A stretch of DNA of 64,000 nucleotides from positions 744,001 to 808,000 of the forward strand of contig NZ_KZ857173.1 in NCBI RefSeq assembly GCF_003350925.1, written 5' to 3'. A program made the position numbers and the translations under genes. The notes under the pieces were generated by a model. That model worked only from the letters and a program-made list of their open reading frames with translations, did no database searches and was not told the origin of the DNA. The first letter of the stretch is position 1. Every line of letters starts with the position of its first letter. Shown here in pieces: positions 39,417 through 49,862 of this stretch. Origin of the DNA: Dyella tabacisoli (GTDB lineage Bacteria > Pseudomonadota > Gammaproteobacteria > Xanthomonadales > Rhodanobacteraceae).

Positions 39417-42239
39417 TCAAAAGCCGTATTGATAATTGAGCGTGGCCATGTTCGCCTGCCCGCGCTGACTGAAATGCTGGTCGTAACCCAGCAACAGGCT
39501 GGAGCGCGGTGTGATTTCCCAATTCAAAGTGGTTCCGGCGACGCCGCTGTAGCGCGACAAGCCGATACCGGCCAGCGGCGCCCATTGCTCGACACCATTG
39601 AAACTGGCTTGGAAAACCTCGCCGCGCATCGCGAATGCCTGCTGCCATAGCAGCCGCATCTGCAAGCTCAGATGACCACCGCCAGCCAAGGTCCAGCGAT
39701 GCATGGCACGCAGGCCGATACCGGCTTGCCAGCGCTCAGTGATTTGCGCATTGGATTTCAAGCCAAAGCCACTGCCACCGAACTCATTGAAACCATCACG
39801 CTGAATACGCGCGTATTGCAGGTTCACATAGGGCGTCAACTGGGTGCCACCCCAAACATAGCGATAGCCGCTTTCGCCATAAGCCACGTCGTAGCTGCCG
39901 CGACTGTCGCTAGCGACACCTGCAAGCTGGGTACCCAACTGCAAGCTGCGCCGCATGGTTTCCCGATAGCTGCCGATACCGATGCGACCTATCGCGTACC
40001 AATCGTTCTGAATCAGGCCGCCGTAGAGCATGCCCTCCATGGCGTGGCTGCGCCCTTGGTCTGCGCTTTCCGCCAGCCGCCCTAATCCCTGTGCCTGGCT
40101 GATCGCGAAACCGCTGATACCGTTGCTGCCGAAGCGACGATCCTGACCGATCATCCAGCCGCTGAGGTCATAGCCAACATTGCCATAGCCGTTGCGGCTC
40201 ATGCTCCCGTGATAACCGAGATCCTGCGCCCAACCCCCGCTTACAGGAGCGTCGAGCAAATGATCGAAACGATCCGAAAGCGCACGCGTACCGGCATCGA
40301 TCGCTTCGAATGTCATCGCCGCGCTGGCCGCATGCAACTGGCCAGACAGGCTTTCCAACGAATGCTGTACTGCTGCCGTCGTGGGCGACTGTTGCAAGCT
40401 TGCCGCACCGGCGATAAAGGCCGGGCTGATTTGCTGGATGTCGCTCGGCTTGGCGCCGACCGATACCGCGCTTTGGCCTAGCTGGGTATTGATCTGGCCG
40501 AATGCGTTGTCGACTCGTTGTGCCGCAGCGTACGACGCGGGCGTGTAGCTCACGCCCTGCACCGCACTCACTTGCACTTGCTGCACATTGAGCCAGGCGC
40601 TGGTCGCACCGTAGTTGAGAGTGGCGTTCAACAATACGTTCGAGGCGCTATTGAGGGCCGAGAAGGTGCCGCTAAGGCCGGCACTCGCACTAAGCACATC
40701 GGTATGCGAATTGACGACATAGCCTTGCTTGGCGCCGATCACAAACAGATCGCCACCGGTAAGGCTGGCATGCCCCGTAACGCGTAGCGCCGAGCCTAGT
40801 TCAAGCGCCAATCGGCCCGCACCTTGTTGGTTGTAATCGCCACCCACGGTGACATCGCCGCCTCGCACGGTAAGCACGCCGGCATTGCTGATGCTGCCGC
40901 TTATCGACGGCGTATCAGCGAGCTGACCGCCCGCACTGATGTTTACGCTGGAAGCCAATGATCGTGCGACAAGCACACCGGCCTGCACCTGCGTCAAGCC
41001 GGCATAACTGGCCGGCTGCGTAAGCGTGAGCGTACCGCTGCCTTGCTTGATAAGGCCGCCGGCCCCGGAGATCGCGTTATTCCAACTGGACGCGCCGGTG
41101 AAATTCACCGTGACATCGCCCCAGTCAAACTTGGCCGGCCCGTTTACCGCCTTGCCGACATTAAGCATGCCGTAGCCAAATACGGGGTCGGGCCCCGGCG
41201 CGCCCAAGTCGGTCGCCGTACCGAGCAAGGTCTGCCGCACCAGGTCGTTACTGAAATACGGGTAGGCCTGCCATACCAGTGCCGCTGCGCCGGTTACCTG
41301 CGGCGCAGCCAGCGACGTGCCTTTGACGATCCAGTAAGTAGGATTTCCCACCGTGTCATCTTTGCCGCTGACAATCACGTCACCGGCCGCGGCAAGGCAA
41401 TAGCTCATCGCCTTGCCGCAGGCATTCGAATAACTGGCCAGGTGGGTCGGGTTATTGCTGTCCACCGCAACCACCACCAGCCAGCCCCTGGTCAGGTCGG
41501 GGGCGCGATTGGGCAACGCGGCGACATCGCTAGGATCGGCCTTGGAGTCATTGCCGGCGGCAAACACCACCAAGCCACCCCATTGGTTGATGAACTTGTT
41601 GTAGGCGTCGTGGAAACTTTGCGTCGTGGCCGTATCGGTTGCGTCCCAATACAACCCGCCCCAGGAGTTGTTGCTCACCTTGACGCCATTGGCAATGAGA
41701 TCGTTATTAACCGCACCGAGCGGATCGGCTGTGCTGACCCGGTTGCCTTGGCCTGAGCCATCGTCCTTGGGGGCGGTATCGCTGATGATGCGCGCGGCAA
41801 CCAGGTTGGCGCCCGGCGCAATACCGCCCGGATATTGGGCGAATGCGGTTCCGGCGGCGATTTCCGATACCCAGGTGCCGTGGCCGACCACATCGTCGAT
41901 GCCGAGGTTGTTGGCGCTGGGGTCGACATAGACCAGCTCTTTGACCACCCGCCCCGCCAATGCCGGGTGATTGCGCATGATGCCGCTATCGACCACGCCA
42001 ATGGTCACACCCCGCCCGGTAAAACCCTGGCTGTGCGCGGCATAGGTGTTGGTCAAGCCAAGCTGGGCGTCAAATGGCGGCTGCGTGCTTGGCGTAACCG
42101 GTGGCGGTGGCGGCGTGGTTGGCGTCACTTTGACATTGCCATTGCCGCCTCCGCCGCCTCCGCAAGCGCTCAGGCTCAATGCCATCAAAATCAACGCAAC
42201 GGCTTCGCGCCGCCGTAGCCCCCGCATCTTCGTGTTCAT
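39417..42239 (-). CDS. Autotransporter subtilisin-like protease with lipoprotein signal
   Basis: 940 residues. The signal MALSLSACGGGGGG (lipobox LSAC, then Gly/Asn and Pro-rich spacer) suggests the passenger is lipid-anchored, as in NalP and SphB1. The passenger is an S8 subtilase with the triad: Asp in IGVVDSGIM (about 82), His in VVGHGTWVSEIAAGTA (about 122) and Ser in VKGTSLAAPQVTGAAAL (about 312). A linker with autotransporter-associated repeats follows (LTLTQPASYAGLTQVQAGVL), then about 290 residues of beta-barrel ending in NYQYGF with the terminal Phe. It probably sits on the cell surface and processes other surface proteins or itself. Convergent with ivd. Confidence 0.9.
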   Translation of the reverse strand: MNTKMRGLRRREAVALILMALSLSACGGGGGGNGNVKVTPTTPPPPPVTPSTQPPFDAQLGLTNTYAAHSQGFTGRGVTIGVVDSGIMRNHPALAGRVVKELVYVDPSANNLGIDDVVGHGTWVSEIAAGTAFAQYPGGIAPGANLVAARIISDTAPKDDGSGQGNRVSTADPLGAVNNDLIANGVKVSNNSWGGLYWDATDTATTQSFHDAYNKFINQWGGLVVFAAGNDSKADPSDVAALPNRAPDLTRGWLVVVAVDSNNPTHLASYSNACGKAMSYCLAAAGDVIVSGKDDTVGNPTYWIVKGTSLAAPQVTGAAALVWQAYPYFSNDLVRQTLLGTATDLGAPGPDPVFGYGMLNVGKAVNGPAKFDWGDVTVNFTGASSWNNAISGAGGLIKQGSGTLTLTQPASYAGLTQVQAGVLVARSLASSVNISAGGQLADTPSISGSISNAGVLTVRGGDVTVGGDYNQQGAGRLALELGSALRVTGHASLTGGDLFVIGAKQGYVVNSHTDVLSASAGLSGTFSALNSASNVLLNATLNYGATSAWLNVQQVQVSAVQGVSYTPASYAAAQRVDNAFGQINTQLGQSAVSVGAKPSDIQQISPAFIAGAASLQQSPTTAAVQHSLESLSGQLHAASAAMTFEAIDAGTRALSDRFDHLLDAPVSGGWAQDLGYHGSMSRNGYGNVGYDLSGWMIGQDRRFGSNGISGFAISQAQGLGRLAESADQGRSHAMEGMLYGGLIQNDWYAIGRIGIGSYRETMRRSLQLGTQLAGVASDSRGSYDVAYGESGYRYVWGGTQLTPYVNLQYARIQRDGFNEFGGSGFGLKSNAQITERWQAGIGLRAMHRWTLAGGGHLSLQMRLLWQQAFAMRGEVFQASFNGVEQWAPLAGIGLSRYSGVAGTTLNWEITPRSSLLLGYDQHFSQRGQANMATLNYQYGF

Positions 42240-42467
42240 ATGCACTACCCCATATGCACGACCCCAATCCTGGCGATCACATCCATCTACTGACGCATGG
42301 CGCTATACATGCTACCCCCGCCGAGCATAACGCTGCACAACGCAAACACAACCAAGTGCGCCGCAGCCCGCATGCTTGTGCGAGGAGGGGGTGTTTGCCG
42401 TGATTCCTAACCGGCTGCGATAATCAGCGGATTGCTTAGCGGGCACCTGCCCCTTACGGAGATACCC

Positions 42468-43649
42468 ATGTCGGACGTCAGTGTTGTCATTGCCGGTGCC
42501 AAGCGCACCGCCATCGGCTCTTTCCTCGGCCAGTTCACTGGCGTAGCCACCCCGGTTCTGGGCGCAACCGCCATCCGCGCCGCGCTGGAGCAGTCCGGCT
42601 TGACGGCAGATGCCGTCAGCGAAGTCATCATGGGCTGTGTGCTGCCCGCCAACCTTGGCCAGGCCCCGGCTCGCCAAGCCGCACTTAAAGCCGGCCTACC
42701 GGTCAGCACGGGTTGTACCACGGTCAATAAAGTCTGCGGTTCGGGCATGAAGGCGATCATGCTGGGCCACGACCTTATCAAGGCCGGTTCGGCCGCGGTG
42801 GTCGTTGCCGGTGGCATGGAGTCGATGACCAACGCGCCGCATATGGTCAACGCACGTACCGGCATCCGTTATGGCGACGGCCAATTGGTCGATCACATGG
42901 CATGGGACGGTTTGACCAACCCCTACGACGGCAAGGCGATGGGCGTGTTCGGCGAGCTGTGTGCCGACAAGTACCATTTCAGCCGCGAAGAACAAGACGC
43001 CTTCGCGATCGAATCGGTAAAGCGCGCGCAGGCTGCCCAGCAGTCCGGTGCCTTTGCCGATGAAATCGTTCCGGTGACCGTCGCCGGCCGCAAAGGCGAG
43101 GTGCAGGTCGACACTGACGAGCAGCCGGGCCGTTCGGACATCGGCAAGATCCCAACATTGAAACCCGCCTTCCGCAAAGAAAACGGCACGATTACCGCCG
43201 CCAGTTCTTCCAGCATCTCCGATGGCGCAGCGGCAGTAGTGCTGCTATCGGCAGCCGATGCCCAGGCACGTGGCGTGAAGCCGCTCGCGCGCGTCGTCGC
43301 GCACGCCACCCATTCGCAAGAACCCGAGTGGTTCACCACGGCACCGGTCAGCGCCATCCAACAGGTGCTGGACAAAGCCGGCTGGAAGGTCGCTGACGTC
43401 GATCTGTTTGAAGTCAACGAAGCCTTCGCCGTGGTCGCCATGGCGCCGATGCGCGAGCTAGGCATTGCTCACGAAAAGCTCAACGTCAACGGTGGCGCCT
43501 GTGCACTTGGCCACCCGATCGGCGCCAGCGGCACCCGCCTCGTCGTCACCCTGCTCAACGCACTGAAGACCCGCGGCCTGAAGCGCGGTGTTGCCGCTCT
43601 GTGCATCGGCGGCGGCGAAGCCACCGCAATTGCCATTGAGCTTGTGTAG
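42468..43649 (+). CDS. Acetyl-CoA C-acetyltransferase (thiolase)
   Basis: 393 residues of a type II thiolase. It converts acetoacetyl-CoA and CoA to two acetyl-CoA, or the reverse. Catalytic residues visible: nucleophilic Cys in TTVNKVCGSGMKAIMLGHDLI (about 91), the NEAFAVVAMAP segment, His in NVNGGACALGHPIGASGTR and the second Cys in LCIGGGEATAIAIE. Ketone-body or beta-oxidation use cannot be told apart, but within the leucine region it probably handles acetoacetyl-CoA from HMG-CoA cleavage. GGAG sits 7 nt before ATG 42468. A hairpin (43678-43701) follows. Confidence 0.93.
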   Translation: MSDVSVVIAGAKRTAIGSFLGQFTGVATPVLGATAIRAALEQSGLTADAVSEVIMGCVLPANLGQAPARQAALKAGLPVSTGCTTVNKVCGSGMKAIMLGHDLIKAGSAAVVVAGGMESMTNAPHMVNARTGIRYGDGQLVDHMAWDGLTNPYDGKAMGVFGELCADKYHFSREEQDAFAIESVKRAQAAQQSGAFADEIVPVTVAGRKGEVQVDTDEQPGRSDIGKIPTLKPAFRKENGTITAASSSSISDGAAAVVLLSAADAQARGVKPLARVVAHATHSQEPEWFTTAPVSAIQQVLDKAGWKVADVDLFEVNEAFAVVAMAPMRELGIAHEKLNVNGGACALGHPIGASGTRLVVTLLNALKTRGLKRGVAALCIGGGEATAIAIELV

Positions 43650-43677
43650 ACTAAGCCCTCTCCGACCACGCAAAAAG

Positions 43678-43701
43678 GGTGCCGGCAACACCTCCGGCAC
43701 C
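43678..43701 (+). terminator. Hairpin after thiolase gene
   Basis: GGTGCCGG and CCGGCACC around an 8-nt loop, 28 bp after the stop; no T-run. Confidence 0.5.
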
Positions 43702-43815
43702 AGCAGGGTGTTTAATACGCCCTGAAGCCGTCACACAAAAAAGTGGCGCAAGGTCGGCGAAAGCGTTATTAATACGCCCGCCAAACGGCATTCCACGGCA
43801 TAAAGGAGATTCACA

Positions 43816-44214
43816 ATGAAGTTCACGCGTACCCTACTCGCCTCCGCGCTCGTCGCGCTGCTGGCGGCTTGCAGCAACGGCGCGCAGGATTCCGCGCAGG
43901 ACGCTCAGAAGTCGGCTGACCAGGCTCAGCAGTCTGCTGATCAGGCTCAGAAGGCTGCTGCTGCTGCTGCTCCGGCTTCGACTGCTGCCGCTCCGGCTGC
44001 TGCCCCGGCTTCGACCGCTGCTGCTCCGGCTGCTGCTCCGGCCTCGACTGCTGCTGCTCCGGCAACTGCTCTCGACCAGGCTAAGGATGCCGCCGGCAAG
44101 GCTGCCGACGCTGCCAAAGACGCTGCTGGCGCTGCTAAGGATGCCGCCGGCGCTGCTAAAGATGCCGCCAAAGAAACTGCTGACAAAGCTAAGGACGCCA
44201 TGAAGGGTAACTAA
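43816..44214 (+). CDS. Ala-rich repetitive lipoprotein
   Basis: 132 residues. A lipoprotein signal (TRTLLASALVALLAAC) is followed by an Ala/Gln/Ser/Asp-rich mature part: repeats of Gln-Ser-Ala-Asp-Gln-Ala-Gln, then APASTAAAPAA repeated three times, and KDAAGAAKDAAG-type repeats to the end. This is helix-forming, charged and low-complexity sequence, like spacer or LEA-like envelope lipoproteins; it may reach from the outer membrane toward peptidoglycan, but that is not proved. Codon use is striking: long runs of GCT, unlike the GCC/GCG preference of neighbours. AAAGGAG lies 7 nt before the ATG. Two terminators follow. Function unknown. Confidence 0.72.
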   Translation: MKFTRTLLASALVALLAACSNGAQDSAQDAQKSADQAQQSADQAQKAAAAAAPASTAAAPAAAPASTAAAPAAAPASTAAAPATALDQAKDAAGKAADAAKDAAGAAKDAAGAAKDAAKETADKAKDAMKGN

Positions 44215-44234
44215 TACCCTTTGTTGGTTTCCAG

Positions 44235-44264
44235 AAAACCGGCCGCTTTTGCGGCCGGTTTTTT
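44235..44264 (+). terminator. Intrinsic terminator 1 after the Ala-rich lipoprotein
   Basis: AAAACCGGCCGC, TTTT loop, GCGGCCGGTTTT then more T: a classical terminator 20 bp after the stop. Confidence 0.95.
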
Positions 44265-44281
44265 ATTGTGACTTGACCCAG

Positions 44282-44307
44282 CGGCCGCGATGGCGGCCGG
44301 TTTTTTT
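44282..44307 (+). terminator. Intrinsic terminator 2 in tandem
   Basis: CGGCCGC, GATG loop, GCGGCCG then GTTTTTTT. A near-copy of the first hairpin; the flanks TGACTTGACCCAGCG and TGACTCGACCCAGCG repeat too, so the pair arose by tandem duplication. Confidence 0.93.
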
Positions 44308-44388
44308 CATGACTCGACCCAGCGACAGTTCAGGTGTGGCGCGGCGACCGCTATCATCGGGGACTCACTTTCACGGTAGCCACGAGTC

Positions 44389-45996
<1,608 letters not shown>

Positions 45997-46019
45997 CCGA
46001 CGTGGCGATGATCGCCGCG

Positions 46020-46316
46020 TCAGCGATTGCGCGGACGAAAGGTCAGCGGCTGCACATCATGCTGTGCAGCCGGGGCCGGGCCACAGGTACCGCACGTGCC
46101 GCAGCCGTCACCGCAACTTCCCGTTGCCTGCTTAGGTTGCAGCCAGCGCCCCATACGGCGCAGCCAAGACGAACGCCATGGTTTGTTCAAGCTAGCCGAA
46201 GCCTGTGCCAGCCAGCGCACGCTGATGCCGGGTAGCAGCTTGCGAAACGCATAAAGCGCGCTGCCTGACACCAACAGGCCGATCAACAATCCCTGCACCA
46301 GTCCAAAGGCGGTCAT
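46020..46316 (-). CDS. Small membrane protein of the feo operon with Cys-rich tail (DUF6587-like)
   Basis: 98 residues. One N-terminal transmembrane helix (GLVQGLLIGLLVSGSALYAFRKLLP), a basic Trp/Arg region, and a Cys cluster GSCGDGCGTCGTCGPAP near the C-terminus. Small proteins of this type (FeoB-associated Cys-rich, DUF6587 in my memory) often end feoAB operons in gamma- and betaproteobacteria. The four Cys could hold an iron-sulfur cluster or ferrous iron and may replace FeoC in assisting FeoB; unproven. Its ATG overlaps the feoB stop (ATGA), so it is translationally coupled. The role is inferred from the operon. Confidence 0.8.
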   Translation of the reverse strand: MTAFGLVQGLLIGLLVSGSALYAFRKLLPGISVRWLAQASASLNKPWRSSWLRRMGRWLQPKQATGSCGDGCGTCGTCGPAPAAQHDVQPLTFRPRNR

Positions 46317-48163
46317 GTCAGTGCCTTGGCGATTTGATAAGTGAAAAGCGAGGCGAGATAGGCCAAGCCAAAAAGGTAACCCGCCGTGATCGCCACATTG
46401 CGCCACGAGTTGGTCTCGCGGCGAATCACCGCCAACGTGGACATGCATTGCGGCGCGAATACGTACCAGGCCAACAACGACAGCGCGGTGGCTAGCGACC
46501 ATTGCTGCGCGATCACTGGACCGAGCTGGCTGGCTACGGCATCGGTACCACCGGACATCGCATATACCGTGCCCAAAGCGGATACCGCCACTTCGCGCGC
46601 CGCCAGGCCTGGGATCAGCGCAATGCAGATCTGCCAGTTGAATCCGATCGGCGCGAATACGTAATGCAAGGCATGACCAAGCCGTCCAGCGAGGCTGTAA
46701 TCAATCGCCGGCTGCGTGGCGCCCTCCGGTGGCCCCGGAAAGCTGGATAGAAACCACAGCAATACCGTCAGCGCGAGGATGATGCCGCCAACGCGCTTCA
46801 AAAAGATCTTGGCGCGCTCCCACAGGCCAAGCGCCACATCGCGCAGGTTCGGCATGCGGTACGACGGCAGCTCCATCAATAAAGCGTGTTCGCTTTTATC
46901 TTTGCGGAAGCGTTTGATAACGAAGGCTACGGTCAACGCACTGACGATGCCCGCCACATACAACGTAAACAGCACGACACCCTGCAAGTTGAAAATACCC
47001 CACACCGTGCGATGCGGAATAAATGCGGCGATCAGCAGCGTGTAGACCGGCAGCCGTGCCGAGCACGTCATCAAGGGTGCTACCAAGATGGTGGTGAGGC
47101 GATCGCGCGGATCGGTAATGCTGCGCGTAGCCATGATGCCGGGAATGGCGCAAGCAAAGCTCGACAGCAATGGAATGAAGGCGCGCCCGGTAAGGCCGGC
47201 TTTGAACATCAGCCGATCGAGCAGAAACGCCGCCCGCGGCAAATAGCCCGATTCCTCAAGTATCAGAATGAACAAAAACAGGATGAGAATTTGCGGCAGA
47301 AACACCAGCACTGCGCCAAGACCGGCAAAGATGCCGTTATTGAGCAGGCTATGCAGGGCGCTGTCGGCGGGTAGGGCCACTGTCAGCATGTTACCCAGGT
47401 CAGTGACTCCAGCCTGGATGCCCTCCATCAATGGCTTGGCCCAGGAAAACACTGCCTGGAAAATCATGAACATCAAAATGGCGAGAATGCCCAAGCCGAA
47501 TACGGGATGCAGCGCCCAGCGATCCAGCGCATCGTCAATCGCCGCCGTCGCACGAGGCATCACCACCGTCGCGGCCATCAGTTCGCGCACTTGCGCATGC
47601 AGATCGGCACGACTGACGGCATCGTCCGACTGCGCAGCTACAGCAACGGGCATCACCCCATCGACACGCTCGATCAGCGCTTTCGCTCCGCCGCGCTTTA
47701 CGGCTACGGTTTCAACCACCGGAGCGCCGAGCCGGCGTTGCAGTTCGGCAACATCGATAGCAATGCCGCGACGCCGTGCGGTATCCATCATGTTCAAGGC
47801 CAATACTACCGGGCGACCCAGACGCTGCACCTCCAGCACGAAACGCAGGTGCAGACGCAGGTTGGTGGCGTCGGCGACACAAACGATCAGATCCGGTGCA
47901 GGCTCGCCCGGATAATTGCCTTCGCAAACATCGCGGGTGATTTGCTCGTCTGGGCTGTTGGCGTCGAAACTGTAAGTGCCCGGCAGATCGAGCAGATGCA
48001 AGACGCGACCCGATGGTGCGGTAAAACGGCCTTCTTTGCGTTCAACGGTGACGCCGGCGTAGTTCGCTACTTTTTGGCGACCACCGGTGAGCAGGTTGAA
48101 CAACGCGGTTTTACCGCAATTGGGGTTACCCACCAGCGCAATACGCAAGGTACTCGCGCTCAT
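46313..48163 (-). CDS. feoB: Ferrous iron transport protein B
   Basis: 616 residues, the compact FeoB form. N-terminal G domain: G1 GNPNCGKTALFNLLTG (about 11-26), G2 Thr in GVTVERKEG, G3 DLPGTYS, G4 NMMD. Then the membrane domain with Gate motifs: LFILILEESGYLPRAAFLLDRLMFKAGLTGRAFIPLLSSFACAIPGIMATRSI and the second repeat with AREVAVSALGTVYAM. It imports Fe(II) across the inner membrane in a GTP-dependent way. Overlaps feoA upstream and the Cys-rich small gene downstream by 4 bp each. Confidence 0.97.
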   Translation of the reverse strand: MSASTLRIALVGNPNCGKTALFNLLTGGRQKVANYAGVTVERKEGRFTAPSGRVLHLLDLPGTYSFDANSPDEQITRDVCEGNYPGEPAPDLIVCVADATNLRLHLRFVLEVQRLGRPVVLALNMMDTARRRGIAIDVAELQRRLGAPVVETVAVKRGGAKALIERVDGVMPVAVAAQSDDAVSRADLHAQVRELMAATVVMPRATAAIDDALDRWALHPVFGLGILAILMFMIFQAVFSWAKPLMEGIQAGVTDLGNMLTVALPADSALHSLLNNGIFAGLGAVLVFLPQILILFLFILILEESGYLPRAAFLLDRLMFKAGLTGRAFIPLLSSFACAIPGIMATRSITDPRDRLTTILVAPLMTCSARLPVYTLLIAAFIPHRTVWGIFNLQGVVLFTLYVAGIVSALTVAFVIKRFRKDKSEHALLMELPSYRMPNLRDVALGLWERAKIFLKRVGGIILALTVLLWFLSSFPGPPEGATQPAIDYSLAGRLGHALHYVFAPIGFNWQICIALIPGLAAREVAVSALGTVYAMSGGTDAVASQLGPVIAQQWSLATALSLLAWYVFAPQCMSTLAVIRRETNSWRNVAITAGYLFGLAYLASLFTYQIAKALT

Positions 48164-48414
48164 GCTTGAACCTCTATACAGACACTGACACGGGCGGCTT
48201 CGCTACGGCGCAGGGCGAAACGGGTCGAGCCAATTTGTACCAATAACGGATCAGCACCCAGCGGGCCGCAAGCGACCACGCGCACCGGCTCGCCCTCAAC
48301 GAAACCCAGGTCGCGCAATCGTTGCGCAATCAGGTCGGCATCATGGGCATCGTCTACTCGGTCTACCACGGCGGCAGAACCCTTTGGCAGTTCAGACAGG
48401 CGCACGGCAACCAC
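48160..48414 (-). CDS. feoA: Ferrous iron transport protein A
   Basis: 84 residues of the SH3-like FeoA family, a cytoplasmic partner of FeoB. Seen: LSELPKGSAAVVDRVDDA, IAQRLRDLGFVEGEPVRVVACGPLGADPLLVQIGSTRFALRRSEAARVSV, matching the family's LGF..G..V.vv...P.GdP....g..alr..eA. Starts with GTG at 48414 or the in-frame GTG at 48405; no clear ribosome site. First gene of the feo operon. No obvious Fur box was found by eye in the 150 bp upstream, which also hold the liuC promoter. Confidence 0.93.
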   Translation of the reverse strand: MVAVRLSELPKGSAAVVDRVDDAHDADLIAQRLRDLGFVEGEPVRVVACGPLGADPLLVQIGSTRFALRRSEAARVSVCIEVQA

Positions 48415-48564
48415 TCAAACAAGAATGGTTCGCATTGTACATTACGCGCGGAAAATGGGGAGTTGTGCGTCATGGCGCAAGTTCGTGCGGCCATGCCATG
48501 CGCCATTCCCCACTCTCGATTCTTAAGCTCTCTACAATCCACCTACTTCGTCATAGAGCCGCGC

Positions 48565-49356
48565 ATGTCCACTGTCTTGATAACCCATCACGAAGCTACT
48601 CGCCAGATCACTCTGAATCGGCCAGAAGTGCACAACGCGTTCGATGATCGCCTGATCGCCGAGCTGACCCAGGCGCTGGAAGCCGCCGCTAGCGATGCTT
48701 CTGTGCGAACGGTGGTGCTGACAGGCGCCGGCACCAGCTTTTCAGCCGGTGCGGATCTGAACTGGATGCGCGGGATGGCCAAAGCCAGCGAAGCGCAGAA
48801 CCGTGAAGACTCGCTGCGATTGGCTCGTTTGATGCGTACGCTGCAATTTCTGCCCAAACCGACCATTGCTCGCGTCAATGGCGCCGCTTATGGCGGCGGC
48901 GTAGGCCTGGTGGCTTGCTGCGATATCGCCATTGGCGTGGATACCGCCAAATTCGGCTTGACCGAAGTGAAGCTCGGCCTGGTGCCGGCAGTGATCTCGC
49001 CCTATGTGATCCAGGCGATCGGACTACGCCAGGCACGCCGACTGTTTCTTACCGGCGAGCTGTTCGACGCCGCCACCGCGCAAAACATCGGTCTACTGCA
49101 TCAAAGCGCACCGGCGGACGGGCTGGACCATGCCGTGCAAAGCACACTCGGCCTGCTCGCCAAAGCGGGCCCGGTTGCACAAGCCGAAGCCAAACAGTTG
49201 GCGTTCCGCACCGCCGGCGTTACCGCCATGACCGCCGAGCATATCGACCATGACAACGCGGCCCTGATCGCTCGTTTGCGCGTTTCCGCGGAAGGCCAGG
49301 AAGGGCTTGGCGCATTTCTCGACAAACGCGCAGCAAACTGGAACGCATCCGCGTAA
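48565..49356 (+). CDS. liuC: Enoyl-CoA hydratase, methylglutaconyl-CoA hydratase-like
   Basis: 263 residues of the crotonase family. Oxyanion-hole segments: RTVVLTGAGTSFSAGADLNWMRGMAKAS and PTIARVNGAAYGGGVGLVACCDIAIGV. The acidic catalytic region is FGLTEVKLGLVPAVISPYVI, with Glu of TEV in the usual first-glutamate position. By neighbourhood with mccA, mccB and HMG-CoA lyase it probably hydrates 3-methylglutaconyl-CoA to HMG-CoA in leucine breakdown; sequence alone gives only enoyl-CoA hydratase/isomerase. Divergent from feoA; followed by a VOC gene. Confidence 0.88.
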   Translation: MSTVLITHHEATRQITLNRPEVHNAFDDRLIAELTQALEAAASDASVRTVVLTGAGTSFSAGADLNWMRGMAKASEAQNREDSLRLARLMRTLQFLPKPTIARVNGAAYGGGVGLVACCDIAIGVDTAKFGLTEVKLGLVPAVISPYVIQAIGLRQARRLFLTGELFDAATAQNIGLLHQSAPADGLDHAVQSTLGLLAKAGPVAQAEAKQLAFRTAGVTAMTAEHIDHDNAALIARLRVSAEGQEGLGAFLDKRAANWNASA

Positions 49357-49405
49357 CAAAATCCGAGCTAACATCCTGTTTCTTGCCAGCAAAAGGACCT
49401 GCGTC

Positions 49406-49792
49406 ATGTTCGATCATCTCGGCTTGCAAGTTTCAAACTACGAACACAGCAAAACTTTTTACCTACAAGCTTTGGCTCCGCTGGATGTCGCCTTGGTCAT
49501 GGAGGTTACCGCTGAGCAGACCGGCGATTGTGCACATGCGGGCTTTGGCATCGACGGCAAGCCTAGTTTCTGGATCAGCGAAACGCTTACCCCCGCGCAC
49601 GGCATGCATATCGCCTTGACGGCCAAGAGTCGGGCCACCGTGGATGCGTTCTATGCAGCGGCCCTCGCCGCTGGTGGCCGCGATAACGGTGCGCCCGGCC
49701 CGCGCCCACATTACCACCCGGATTACTACGGCGCCTTCGTACTCGATCGAGACGGCAACAACATCGAGGCGGTCTGCCGCTTGCCTGTTTAG
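49406..49792 (+). CDS. VOC-family protein (glyoxalase-like)
   Basis: 128 residues of the vicinal oxygen chelate fold: MFDHLGLQVSNYEHSKTFYLQALAPLDV at the start, GMHIALTAKSRATVDAFYAAALAAGGRDNGAPGPRPHYHPDYYGAFVLDRDGNNIEAVCR at the end. Metal ligand candidates are His4 and Glu near the C-terminus. Related proteins are annotated lactoylglutathione lyase-like or bleomycin-resistance-like; the substrate is unknown. AAGGA 8 nt before ATG 49406. Lies between liuC and the cupin gene, so possibly part of the leucine operon transcript, with no known role in it. Confidence 0.83.
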   Translation: MFDHLGLQVSNYEHSKTFYLQALAPLDVALVMEVTAEQTGDCAHAGFGIDGKPSFWISETLTPAHGMHIALTAKSRATVDAFYAAALAAGGRDNGAPGPRPHYHPDYYGAFVLDRDGNNIEAVCRLPV

Positions 49793-49862
49793 TACTGCGT
49801 CCCTGCCCCATTGGCCGTGCAGCCGGTGGGCGCCCCTCGTCGCCCCATGCGTAGAGACACCC

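Noticed and set aside
43920-44200. CRISPR-like or satellite repeats
   Set aside because: The repeats are codons of an Ala-rich lipoprotein in one open frame, with no spacers or cas genes.
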